This document shows, in pieces, positions 31,992 to 39,872 of a stretch of DNA of 64,000 nucleotides (position 1 is the first letter of the stretch; the number at the start of each line of letters is the position of its first letter). The stretch lies in assembly GCA_964541485.1 (NCBI GenBank), contig CAZIQL010000008.1:4195-68194 (forward strand). The letters run 5' to 3'. The notes beneath the pieces are model-generated. The model had not been told where the DNA came from. It worked only from the letters and a program-made list of their open reading frames with translations, and ran no database searches. The stretch is from SIG299 sp964541485. GTDB lineage: Bacteria; Bacillota; Clostridia; Lachnospirales; Lachnospiraceae. The translations under genes were made by a program, and so were the position numbers.

Positions 31992-32810
31992 ATGAATCTG
32001 GAAGTATTGGTAGCAACAGTTGATCAAAAGGATTTCTCGTTAGTCGAAAAGATGAATATGGAAAGCAACGCGGTTATTGCAAACCAAAATGGTACTTTTG
32101 ACTATGAGAAGTATAAAGCTAAAGGCGGCATTGTGAAAATGATCTCTACGAATACCAGAGGAATTGGTGTAAATCGAAATGTTGCATTGATGTTTTCCGA
32201 TGCTGATATTCTGTTGTTTTCAGATGATGATGTTAGGTATGTGGAAGGTTATGCGTCAGAAGTGATAAAAGCTTTTCAAAAGAATCCGAAAGCGGATGCG
32301 ATAGTGTTTGGGATAGATTTAACACGGAATGGGAAAGTGGTTTCGGAATTGAGAAACAGAAATTCACGGGTTCATTTTTGGAATTCATTACATTATGGGG
32401 CCTGTGTTCTTGCAATAAGAAGGTCAACGGTTCAGAAATACCGATTGGTGTTTTCAACGTTGTTTGGAGGAAAAAGTGAATATTTAGGAGGAGAGGATTC
32501 GTTGTTTATTTTGGATCTGCTACGTAAAGGAGGGAAAATCTATGCGAGTGATTATGTGCTGGGAACAAGTGCAACGGATAAATCCTCTTGGTTTTCTGGC
32601 TATCATGAAAAGTATTTCTATGATAAAGGAGCTTGGTTGGGAGCGGCTTTTCCACGGGGAAAGCACATAGTTAAATGGTATTTCATTTTCCACGATTTGA
32701 AGATGACGAAACTGAGTATGCGAGAGATACATAACAATATAAATGCAGGTATTAAAGGATATAAGGAAAAATATGAAATCAATTACAGTGACCACACAGA
32801 ACGTGCATAA
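31992..32810 (+). CDS. GT-A glycosyltransferase (GT2-like)
   Basis: A 272-residue protein with the GT-A features LEVLVATVDQKDFSL at the start, a STNTRGIGVNRNVAL loop and LLFSDDDVRY (about residues 76-85), the DxD metal site. A late GGEDSLFILDLLRKGGKIY resembles the acceptor-side ED motif. AACAGGAGGAGC provides a strong ribosome site, right after the galactokinase remnant. It is the first gene of the second polysaccharide module and overlaps the pyruvyl transferase gene by 38 bp. Donor unknown. Confidence 0.85.
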   Translation: MNLEVLVATVDQKDFSLVEKMNMESNAVIANQNGTFDYEKYKAKGGIVKMISTNTRGIGVNRNVALMFSDADILLFSDDDVRYVEGYASEVIKAFQKNPKADAIVFGIDLTRNGKVVSELRNRNSRVHFWNSLHYGACVLAIRRSTVQKYRLVFSTLFGGKSEYLGGEDSLFILDLLRKGGKIYASDYVLGTSATDKSSWFSGYHEKYFYDKGAWLGAAFPRGKHIVKWYFIFHDLKMTKLSMREIHNNINAGIKGYKEKYEINYSDHTERA

Positions 32811-33858
32811 TTATGGTGCAGTATTACAAAGCTTTGCACTACAGCAGTTTCAAAAAGAGTTGGGAATAGAGAATGATATACTCGATTGTGAAAGAGAAAA
32901 AAGCATCTATGAAAAAATTCCAACAAAGTTTGGGCGTTACTTTATTGTGGCGTTAGTTGTTAATTTGTTTTCTTTCTTAAACAGAAAAAAAGTAAAACGG
33001 CTTTTTGAGGGCTTTGAAAATTTTATTGATAATCGTCTGCAGAAAACCAGATATTATAAATCCTATGAAGAGGTAAAGAAGGCTCCGCCGGCAGCGTCTT
33101 TTTATCTAACAGGAAGCGACCAGGTGTTAAATTTGCGCGACAAGGCATGTGAAATGCGGTTGCTCGATTTTGGTGATAAAGGAATTCGGCGATATAGTTA
33201 TGCGGCAAGCCTGGGAGAATATGATTGGACAGAAAGCGAAAGGGAAAAGTTTGTGGGGCTGGCCAATAAGTTCACAATGCTTTCCGTTCGGGAGAGTAGT
33301 GCAAAGGCTTATTTGGAGAGTTTTCTTGGCAAGGACTGTGAGGTTCATTTGGACCCGGTGTTTCTGTTGGAAAAAGAAAAGTGGGAACAAATAGCTGTTA
33401 TGCCGAAGGTAAAAGAAGACTACATATTGGTGTATTATCTGATTGGTAATCCGAAAATGCAGGAGCTGATACTAAGCTTAAAGGAGAAGACGGGATATAA
33501 GGTGATATGTCTGCAAGACAATTGTGTAAAGCGTCTGAAGGGATGTGATTATGTTTTTGATGCATCGCCGGAAGAATTTTTGGGCTGGCTCTTGGGGGCA
33601 AAATGTGTTTTGACAACGTCATTTCACGGAGCTGCTTTTTCTGTTCTGTTTGAGAAACCTTTTTATGTGTTGACAAAAAACTACAGAGCAGAACGTATTT
33701 TGGATTTATTGCGTCGGTTTGATTTGGGAAAGCGGTTATATAAGGGAGAAGAACAATGCTCTCTTGAGGTGGATTTTCAGAACGCAAAACAGATGATAGA
33801 AGAAGAAAGAGAGAAGAGTCGTAAATATTTTCTTTCGATACTCGAAACCTGCAATTAG
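32773..33858 (+). CDS. polysaccharide pyruvyl transferase family protein
   Basis: A 361-residue GT-B-like protein. The N-terminal TVTTQNVHNYGAVLQSFALQ, central LTGSDQVLNL, SVRESSAKAYL and the HLDPVFLL and TSFHGAAFSVLF motifs are the usual PS_pyruv_trans signatures. It would place a pyruvate ketal on a sugar, adding a negative charge. The start at 32773 (AAGGA site) lies within the preceding gene. The following gene is an FrhB-like Fe-S protein, a pair seen in many capsule clusters. Confidence 0.9.
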   Translation: MKSITVTTQNVHNYGAVLQSFALQQFQKELGIENDILDCEREKSIYEKIPTKFGRYFIVALVVNLFSFLNRKKVKRLFEGFENFIDNRLQKTRYYKSYEEVKKAPPAASFYLTGSDQVLNLRDKACEMRLLDFGDKGIRRYSYAASLGEYDWTESEREKFVGLANKFTMLSVRESSAKAYLESFLGKDCEVHLDPVFLLEKEKWEQIAVMPKVKEDYILVYYLIGNPKMQELILSLKEKTGYKVICLQDNCVKRLKGCDYVFDASPEEFLGWLLGAKCVLTTSFHGAAFSVLFEKPFYVLTKNYRAERILDLLRRFDLGKRLYKGEEQCSLEVDFQNAKQMIEEEREKSRKYFLSILETCN

Positions 33859-33884
33859 TAAGGCAAAAGTGGAGAACGGATGAC

Positions 33885-35051
33885 ATGATAGAACTTAAAA
33901 AAGAACAATGCTGTGGATGTGGGAATTGTTCCATGGTTTGTCCGACCAAAGCAATAGAAATGTTGGAAGACGAAAAGGGATTTTTGTATCCAGAGGTAAC
34001 GCAAGCAAACTGCATCCATTGTAATCAATGCGACACAGTTTGCGCATTTCAGAAAGAGCGTGAGGAAACGGGAAATATACGCTGTGTTATGGCCTTGCAA
34101 CATTGGGATGATGAAGTTGTAAGTAGGAGTTCGTCAGGGGGCGCGTTTACCGCTATATCTGACCTTGTGCTGGCAAGAGGCGGCGTGGTTTATGGGGCTG
34201 TTTTTGATGGGGAAACGCAGAACGTTATCTATAAAAAGGCAGAGACCGCGTGGGAACGAAATCAGATGCGTGGATCAAAATATGTTCAAGCCGCTCTGAA
34301 CGACATTTTTGAGGATGTTAAAAATAATGTAATCGAGGGAAAGTGGACCCTTTTTGTGGGGACTCCGTGCCAGGTGGAAGCTTTGCTGCTGTATTTGGGG
34401 GAACGCTATGACAGGCTGATTACTGTGGATTTGCTATGTCATGGTGTGCCAAGCCCGAAAGTGTTTCAAAGCCATCTGAGGCACTGGGAAAAGAAGAGGG
34501 GAAAGAGCATAAAGAATTTTTCTTTTAGAGATAAAAGATTTGGTTATATGTATACCCATGTGGCTGCTTTTGAAGATGGGACAGAGGAAACTTCTTTGGA
34601 CTTGGGAAGGTTACTAAAGCTGTATACACTAAATATGAGAGAGAGTTGTTATAAATGCAAGTATGCAGTAAGGCACAGATACGGAGACATCACCATAGGA
34701 GATTTTTGGAATTCGGGGAAGAAAATCGGTATATTTGATAACAGAGGTTATTCTGTGTGTATGGCGAACAGTGATATTGGTGAGAAAGTGCTTGACGCAA
34801 TTTCGACAGAGGTAATTCTTACAAGGGTAACTCTGGAAGACATTATGCAACAGTCGTTGCAACATCCTGTGGAAAAAAGTAAGGACGTTGATGGCTTTTG
34901 GAATACTTATTTAAAAAAAGGGTACGAAAAGGCATTAGAGGAATATGCACCGCAGACGGCAAAATCACTCGTTTACAGGACAATTCTTAGGTACCTGCAT
35001 CTGTTCCATATGGATACACTGGCAGCGAAAATAGATTCTTATTTCAGGTGA
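33885..35051 (+). CDS. FrhB/FdhB-like Fe-S protein (coenzyme F420 hydrogenase beta subunit family)
   Basis: A 388-residue protein with two N-terminal [4Fe-4S] motifs (CCGCGNCSMVCP at about residues 9-20 and CIHCNQCDTVC at about 43-53), then the FrhB region with SSSGGAFTAISD, FVGTPCQVEAL and LLCHGVPSPKVF, and a further Cys pair in ESCYKCKYA. In polysaccharide clusters this family accompanies pyruvyl transferases. A redox function on sugar or enolpyruvate chemistry is supposed but not proven. Its stop overlaps the neighbouring frame. Confidence 0.9.
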   Translation: MIELKKEQCCGCGNCSMVCPTKAIEMLEDEKGFLYPEVTQANCIHCNQCDTVCAFQKEREETGNIRCVMALQHWDDEVVSRSSSGGAFTAISDLVLARGGVVYGAVFDGETQNVIYKKAETAWERNQMRGSKYVQAALNDIFEDVKNNVIEGKWTLFVGTPCQVEALLLYLGERYDRLITVDLLCHGVPSPKVFQSHLRHWEKKRGKSIKNFSFRDKRFGYMYTHVAAFEDGTEETSLDLGRLLKLYTLNMRESCYKCKYAVRHRYGDITIGDFWNSGKKIGIFDNRGYSVCMANSDIGEKVLDAISTEVILTRVTLEDIMQQSLQHPVEKSKDVDGFWNTYLKKGYEKALEEYAPQTAKSLVYRTILRYLHLFHMDTLAAKIDSYFR

Positions 35052-35056
35052 GGCAC

Positions 35057-36517
35057 ATGCAGATGGAACACAGGAATAAGCAAAAGTATATAGGTAAGGC
35101 AGCGGGATGGTCTTTTGCAGCAACGATATCAGCAAAAATTATGGTGCCAATATCCAATATCATATTGGCGCGTGTGCTTGCACCGGAAATATTTGGCGTT
35201 GTTGCAACAATTAATGTTGTTATTAGTTTTGCAGATATGCTTTCGCAAGCAGGATTTCATCAGTATCTGATACAACACGAGTGTGAAACAGAGAAAGACT
35301 TACAAAACAGTGCGACGGTGGCTTTCTGGAGTAATTTCTGTATTTCTATGGTAGTTTTATTAGCCATCATTTTGTTTCGGCATGGGATTGCGGTCTTTAT
35401 CGGAGCAGAAGGCTATGAATCGGCAATATGCGTGGCAGGTGTTGTACTGCCGTTGCATGCATTATCAAACGTACAAGAGGCGTTATGCCAAAGAAAATTT
35501 GAGTATAAACGGTTGTTCTTTAGAAGAGTTGCGGTATGTCTGGTTCCATTTGTGTTTACATTGCCAATAGCTTTATTGGGAGGCGGCTACTGGTCGCTCA
35601 TTCTTGGAACAGTGGTTGGAGAAATTGTAAAGGTCGTTTTGCTGACAGTGAACTTTGAATGGTATCCAAAACTGATGTTTGATTGCCGATTATTTATGAA
35701 GATGGCTTCATTTGGAGTGTGGACGCTTTTGGAAGCTTTGGCCTTATGGGCTACTTCAAATATCGATATCCTGATTGTCAGTAAAGCTCTCGGGGAATAT
35801 TATGCGGGATTATATAAGAATTCTCAAACGACAGTAACCGGGCTTCTGGCATTGGTCACCGGAGCAACAACACCGATTTTGTTTGCTTCATTATCGCGTG
35901 CACAGAACGATGATGAAGAGTTTAAACGCATCTTTTTCATGTTTCAAAAGTATGTGGGGATGTTTGTTTTGCCGCTGGGAGTTGGCATTTTTGTCTTTCG
36001 CGAGTTAATTACGTATATTTTGTTAGGCAGCAGATGGATGGAGGCCAGCGAGTTTATAGGCATCTGGGGGTTAAGTACTTCCATCGTTTGTGTATGGGGA
36101 ACGTTCAGCAGAGAGGTTTATCGTGCAAAGGGTAGGCCAAGGCTATCTGTATTAGTTCAGGTGATTCAATTACTGTTTGTAATACCGATGTGTTTGATAG
36201 GCATAAATTATGGCTTTTCTTTGTTTGGCTATTTCCGCTCAGCAGCGTACTTGCAAATTGTTGTTGTTCATATGATAGCTATGAAAGTTTATGTGAAAAT
36301 GTCACCATGGAAAATGTTGACTGAATTGAAAGAACCAATTGTGTGCTCGGTTCTAATGGGGCTTTTCGGGAAATTGTATGTGTGGTTATTTCCGGCGGTC
36401 CGAGGTCACTTTTTGGGCATATTTCTCTGTGGAATTTTATATTTTGCATCACTTTGTATTTTTCCTAAGTACAGAGAACTATTGAGAGAGATTTTGAAAG
36501 AAAGGAAATATACATGA
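35057..36517 (+). CDS. second polysaccharide flippase (MOP superfamily, RfbX/TuaB-like)
   Basis: A 486-residue protein with about 13 hydrophobic helices. AAGWSFAATISAKIMVPISNIILARVLAPEIFGVVATI at the N-terminus is the polysaccharide-biosynthesis signature, in the MviN/TuaB-like subfamily that differs from the flippase at 29756. Three starts are possible (GTG 35048, ATG 35057, ATG 35063). 35057 is preferred because AGGTGAGG sits at the best distance. A second flippase in one cluster fits the idea that this module came from another polysaccharide locus. The next start (36514) overlaps its stop. Confidence 0.9.
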   Translation: MQMEHRNKQKYIGKAAGWSFAATISAKIMVPISNIILARVLAPEIFGVVATINVVISFADMLSQAGFHQYLIQHECETEKDLQNSATVAFWSNFCISMVVLLAIILFRHGIAVFIGAEGYESAICVAGVVLPLHALSNVQEALCQRKFEYKRLFFRRVAVCLVPFVFTLPIALLGGGYWSLILGTVVGEIVKVVLLTVNFEWYPKLMFDCRLFMKMASFGVWTLLEALALWATSNIDILIVSKALGEYYAGLYKNSQTTVTGLLALVTGATTPILFASLSRAQNDDEEFKRIFFMFQKYVGMFVLPLGVGIFVFRELITYILLGSRWMEASEFIGIWGLSTSIVCVWGTFSREVYRAKGRPRLSVLVQVIQLLFVIPMCLIGINYGFSLFGYFRSAAYLQIVVVHMIAMKVYVKMSPWKMLTELKEPIVCSVLMGLFGKLYVWLFPAVRGHFLGIFLCGILYFASLCIFPKYRELLREILKERKYT

Positions 36518-36552
36518 AACGCAAACTATACTTTTGGGCAAAAAATACATAA
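36514..36552 (+). pseudogene. truncated start of the next polysaccharide gene
   Basis: GAAAGGA precedes an ATG that overlaps the flippase stop by 4 bp (ATGA), the normal coupling in this operon. It opens only 12 codons (MKRKLYFWAKNT) before a stop. This is what the beginning of a deleted operon gene would look like, joined within about 60 bp to the galactokinase remnant. Confidence 0.5.
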
Positions 36553-36581
36553 ACAATGGGAATGTAAAACTTGTATTAATA

Positions 36582-36758
36582 TTGCTTCAGACCGACGGTA
36601 TCTATGGCGGCAGATTCTCGGGCGCGGGCTTTAATGGCTGCTGTATGGCAATCATTGATCCGGAAAAGGAAGAGAGCATCCGTGAGTACATTACAACGGA
36701 GTATGCAAAAGACTTTGTCATTGCGGTCTGTGATACGGCAGACGGAGTGGAGATATAA
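36582..36758 (+). pseudogene. 3' fragment of a galactokinase gene (copy B)
   Basis: About 59 codons read QTDGIYGGRFSGAGFNGCCMA, then IIDPEKEESIREYITTEYAKDF and VIAVCDTADGVEI. The GGRFSGAGFNGCC block is the C-terminal GHMP-kinase motif of galactokinases. The N-terminal 330 or so residues are missing and no ribosome site precedes it, so it is a remnant. The final 65 bases recur at 31914-31978. A complete terminator follows, as expected for the natural end of the gene. Confidence 0.85.
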
Positions 36759-36768
36759 GAAGATAATT

Positions 36769-36823
36769 AAAATCCGAGGTTGTTTTGTTGGTAATAATCC
36801 ACAAAAAGAGCCTCGGATTTTTG
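36769..36823 (+). terminator. terminator of the galactokinase remnant
   Basis: AAAATCCGAGG and CCTCGGATTTT pair perfectly over 11 bp around a 31-base loop, followed by TT. It now ends the second polysaccharide module. Confidence 0.75.
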
Positions 36824-36862
36824 TTGCTATTCACGAAGTCATAAAATTTTGTAAAATCACCA

Positions 36863-36890
36863 TTGAAAATATGACAAAATAACATATACT
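36863..36890 (+). promoter_or_regulatory. promoter of the XRE/ImmA-IrrE/PIN operon
   Basis: TTGAAA - 16 bp - TATACT, about 43 bp upstream of the XRE start. Confidence 0.5.
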
Positions 36891-36932
36891 ATAGTTAGAC
36901 TCATGGTCAGGTTTGAATGGAGGATGAATAAG

Positions 36933-37262
36933 ATGAGTGAAACAATGGGAAAAAGAGTAAAAGAGTTAAGAAAAGGCAAACTGACACAGGAGCAATTGGC
37001 ACAGTATTTAGAAGTGGATCAAAGCATGATAACAAAACTTGAAAATGGCACAAGAAGCTTAAATTCTGTCATGGTTGATAAGCTTTGTGCTTTGTTTGGT
37101 TGTACGGAAGAATATTTATGTGGCGAAAGCGAGGAATATCTTCCGCTGAATTTTGCGTTTCGCTCCAATAATATTCAGACAGAAGATTTAGAGAGCATTG
37201 CAGCAATTAATAAAATTGTAATGAACATCCGAGAAATGAACAGATTGATGGGAGATGAGTAG
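36933..37262 (+). CDS. XRE-family regulator (antitoxin-like)
   Basis: A 109-residue protein. Residues about 5-62 are an XRE HTH (GKRVKELRKGKLTQEQLAQYLEVDQSMITKLENGTRSLN). The remaining tail (NFAFRSNNIQTEDLESIAAINKIVMNIREMNRL) is the usual short helical end of XRE proteins paired with ImmA/IrrE peptidases. GGAGG is 11 bases upstream of 36933. Its end overlaps the metallopeptidase gene by 8 bp. Confidence 0.88.
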   Translation: MSETMGKRVKELRKGKLTQEQLAQYLEVDQSMITKLENGTRSLNSVMVDKLCALFGCTEEYLCGESEEYLPLNFAFRSNNIQTEDLESIAAINKIVMNIREMNRLMGDE

Positions 37263-38016
37263 ATTGAAGACAAACCAGGAATTAAATTCCCTTGCTTTAA
37301 AAGCCAGAAGATTTTTGGGAGAAGACAGTTATTCGCCAATTGATGTTTTTGCGGTTGTGAATGCGTGGAATCAGAAAAAAATAACGGTGGTAAGGTATCC
37401 GTTTCCTGCACACATCAGTGGTATGTGCACCAAAGAAGAGAGCGATATAGTGATTGCCATTAGTTCGGTTTCTTCTTATGGACGGCAGCGTTTTACGCTG
37501 GCACATGAATTATATCATGTGCTGTTTGATAAGGGACAAACCAGAGTAATTTGTGATATGAGCATGGGGGAAGACAAGCCGGAGACGGAAAGGGAGGCGG
37601 ATCTGTTTGCTAGTTATTTTTTGATGCCTTATGATGCTTTGATGCAGTATGCGGAAGCAAAGGAACAGTGGACATTGAAAGATATTATTGAGGAAGAACA
37701 GTTTTTTCAGGTAAGCCATCAGGCGATGTTATTCAGACTTCGATTGGATGGATATATTACGAGAAATCAAGAAGCGGAATATAAAGGAATTGTCGTTTCA
37801 AAAGTTGCGGCCAGATTGGGTTATGGCAGGGAGCTTTACTGCCCTATGACAGAAAATAAACAGTATTTTACAACCGGAGAATATGTCAGAAAAGTTGAAC
37901 TTTTAGCAGAGCAGGGAAAAATATCCGCCGGAAAGAGAGAAGAACTGTTACTGGATGCTTTCCGGGCAGATATTGTATATAATTTTGACGAGGAGGACAT
38001 GGGACTGAATGACTAA
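37255..38016 (+). CDS. ImmA/IrrE-family metallopeptidase
   Basis: A 253-residue zinc protease-like protein. FTLAHELYHVLFD (HELYH at about residues 84-88) is the HExxH site, and READLFASYFLMP (about 113-125) supplies the third ligand; both are standard for ImmA/IrrE. Such enzymes cleave a partner XRE repressor to induce mobile elements or stress genes, or act as parts of toxin-antitoxin loci. It overlaps the XRE gene upstream by 8 bp and the PIN-like gene downstream by 8 bp, so the three proteins are made together. Confidence 0.92.
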   Translation: MSRLKTNQELNSLALKARRFLGEDSYSPIDVFAVVNAWNQKKITVVRYPFPAHISGMCTKEESDIVIAISSVSSYGRQRFTLAHELYHVLFDKGQTRVICDMSMGEDKPETEREADLFASYFLMPYDALMQYAEAKEQWTLKDIIEEEQFFQVSHQAMLFRLRLDGYITRNQEAEYKGIVVSKVAARLGYGRELYCPMTENKQYFTTGEYVRKVELLAEQGKISAGKREELLLDAFRADIVYNFDEEDMGLND

Positions 38017-38305
38017 TGATATGTTTTTTGATACGGATTGCATATCTTCCTTTTTATGGATTAATGATACAAATATTCTGCAGGCTTTATATGCAGGAAA
38101 GATAGTGCTTCCGGATCCGGTCTATCAGGAAATGTCAAATCCTTGTATTCCGCATATAAAAAGGCGTGTTGTTCTTTTAGAGGCTCTGGAAAAGGGAATT
38201 ATCTCGGAGCAGGATGGTAATGTTATCTGGCAGAAAATGCTGGATAAAAACTGCAAATTGCCTGCCGGGAGCTTTACAGAGTATATAAAGGATATGAAAG
38301 AGTAA
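38009..38305 (+). CDS. short PIN-like domain protein
   Basis: A 98-residue protein whose N-terminus MFFDTDCISSFLWINDTNIL has the first PIN acidic site (D-T-D) and whose next block GKIVLPDPVYQEMSNP carries the second. Homologous PIN proteins run to about 160 residues with a GEA-type third acidic cluster; here the chain ends before it in KLPAGSFTEYIKDMKE. It may be a truncated or minimal form and might lack nuclease activity. It overlaps the ImmA/IrrE gene by 8 bp. AGGAGGAC at 37990-37997 is its ribosome site. Confidence 0.6.
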   Translation: MTNDMFFDTDCISSFLWINDTNILQALYAGKIVLPDPVYQEMSNPCIPHIKRRVVLLEALEKGIISEQDGNVIWQKMLDKNCKLPAGSFTEYIKDMKE

Positions 38306-38331
38306 TTACAGCTAAAAAAAGGAGACTATTT

Positions 38332-39075
38332 ATGAAATGTTTCATCTTAGCAGCCGGATATGCAACACGTCTCTATCCGCTGACCGAAAATTTTCCAAAG
38401 TCGCTTTTGGATGTGAATGGAAAGACCATCTTAGACTGGCTGATTGAGGACTTGGTAAAAACAAAGAAAATAGAAGAATATGTTGTTATTTCAAACCACA
38501 AGTTTGCACATCATTTTGAAAACTGGGCGGCAGAAAAGAATGCTGCCTACGGAAAGATTACCGTGGTGGATGATGGTACGGATTCCAATGAAACCAGATT
38601 GGGCGCGGTAAGAGATATTCAGTTTGCTATAGAAAAGCTTGGAATTTCAGAGGATGTTCTTGTGATTGCAGGGGACAATCTGTTAGATTTTTCGTTTGCT
38701 GGCTTCCTTGCCTTTGCAGAAGAGAGGGGAACTTCCTGTGTGATGTGCCATGAGGAGAATGATCTGGCAAAGCAGCAGCGGACCGCTATCATTACAAAGA
38801 ATGTGAATGATCTGATTACGTCTTATGAGGAAAAACCAAAGGAGCCAAAGGGACATCATGCTGTGCCTCCGTTCTACTTTTATCGGGCTCAGGATGTGAC
38901 TCGGATTCCGGAAGCTTTGGAAAAAGGTTGCAATGCGGATGCACCGGGTAGCTTTGCAGCATGGTTAAGCAAACAGACGCCGGTACATGCGTATGAAATG
39001 CCCGGCAGGCGCTATGACATCGGAAACATGGAGAGTTACCGGTGGGTGCAGGAGAATTATTTTAAGGCGGAATGA
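38332..39075 (+). CDS. sugar-phosphate nucleotidyltransferase
   Basis: A 247-residue NTP transferase. CFILAAGYATRLYPLTENFPKSLLDVNGKTILDWL gives the nucleotide-binding loop and the Lys site of glucose-1-P thymidylyl/cytidylyltransferases. VLVIAGDNLLDF is the D-x-D-like metal site, and YEEKPKEP is the sugar-side motif. The final RRYDIGNMESYRWVQENY matches the family. AAGGAGA lies 9 bases upstream. It probably makes an NDP-sugar or CDP-alcohol for the surface polysaccharide. It follows the PIN-like gene by 26 bp, which seems a chance fusion of transcription units. Confidence 0.88.
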   Translation: MKCFILAAGYATRLYPLTENFPKSLLDVNGKTILDWLIEDLVKTKKIEEYVVISNHKFAHHFENWAAEKNAAYGKITVVDDGTDSNETRLGAVRDIQFAIEKLGISEDVLVIAGDNLLDFSFAGFLAFAEERGTSCVMCHEENDLAKQQRTAIITKNVNDLITSYEEKPKEPKGHHAVPPFYFYRAQDVTRIPEALEKGCNADAPGSFAAWLSKQTPVHAYEMPGRRYDIGNMESYRWVQENYFKAE

Positions 39076-39086
39076 AATAAACACAA

Positions 39087-39107
39087 AAAGTGCAAGATTT
39101 GCACTTT
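39087..39107 (+). terminator. short hairpin after the nucleotidyltransferase gene
   Basis: AAAGTGCAA / TTGCACTTT, 9 bp with a 3-base loop, followed by CATTCATTT. It is a modest terminator. Confidence 0.55.
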
Positions 39108-39137
39108 CATTCATTTGAGGGTGCAAATTATTTTACA

Positions 39138-39166
39138 TTGACGAACTACTCCTACGGGAGTATAAT
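39138..39166 (+). promoter_or_regulatory. strong promoter with operator-like repeat for the DUF3990/HTH pair
   Basis: TTGACG - 17 bp - TATAAT. The spacer contains ACTCC-TAC-GGGAGT, an inverted repeat placed exactly between the boxes, where a repressor would block polymerase. The HTH antitoxin-like product is the obvious candidate. Confidence 0.75.
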
Positions 39167-39194
39167 GTAAGCAAAGAATGGAGAGAATAGTAGT

Positions 39195-39872
39195 ATGATG
39201 AAAAAAATTTATCATGGCTCTTCAAGTATTATTGAAAAGCCATTGTATGGATACGGAAAACTGTATAATGATTATGGCCTTGGTTTCTATTGCACAGACA
39301 GTTTGGAGATGGCAAAGGAATGGGGAGCGGGCAACGAACAGGATGGATTTGCTAACTGTTACGAGATAGAGTGTGCCGGACTGCGAATTCTTGATTTAAA
39401 TGCACAGGAATACTGCATTTTGCATTGGCTCGCAGTACTGCTTAAGAATCGTGAGTTTGACATTCCGTCCGGTCTTGCGCTGGAGGCAAAGGAGTATCTG
39501 CTTGAAAATTTTTTAGTTGATTATGAGGATTATGATGTAATCATTGGATATCGCGCGGATGATAGTTATTTTTCCTTTGCACAGGATTTTATTAATGGTA
39601 CGATCTCGTATCGTCAGCTAAACAATGCGATGCATCTGGGGAAGCTGGGGCAGCAGTTTGTTTTGAAGAGTAAAACGGCATTTGAACGTATTCGCTTTGT
39701 TGGTTATGAAGTGGCCGGAAGCAGTGAGTGGTATGCAAAAAAAATGTTGCGTGATAAAACTGCACGAAGGGAATACTTTAGCGTAGAGAGGAATACGCGT
39801 CAGCGGGGAGATTTGTATATTATGCAGATTATAGATGAGGAGATGAAGCCGGGAGATGCACGCTTACGATAG
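39195..39872 (+). CDS. DUF3990-family protein (ADP-ribosyltransferase-like toxin candidate)
   Basis: A 225-residue protein. IYHGSSSIIEKPLYGYGKLYNDYGLGFYCTDSLEMAKEWG matches the N-terminus of DUF3990, a family placed with ADP-ribosyltransferase folds (an H-G-S/T-like and a Y-G-x-G-F-Y motif). DYDVIIGYRADDSYFSFAQDFING and the late QFVLKSKTAFERIRF continue the family. It is longer than the minimal domain (about 160), with a basic tail. GGAGAG is upstream. It overlaps the HTH gene by 17 bp, and both follow a tightly controlled promoter, which fits a toxin-antitoxin operon. Enzyme activity is inference. Confidence 0.8.
   Translation: MMKKIYHGSSSIIEKPLYGYGKLYNDYGLGFYCTDSLEMAKEWGAGNEQDGFANCYEIECAGLRILDLNAQEYCILHWLAVLLKNREFDIPSGLALEAKEYLLENFLVDYEDYDVIIGYRADDSYFSFAQDFINGTISYRQLNNAMHLGKLGQQFVLKSKTAFERIRFVGYEVAGSSEWYAKKMLRDKTARREYFSVERNTRQRGDLYIMQIIDEEMKPGDARLR

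Noticed and set aside
36534..36882. Independent protein genes in the galactokinase remnant region
   Set aside because: The frame starts at an unsupported TTG and covers only the last galactokinase motif. The other frame is a shadow of it.
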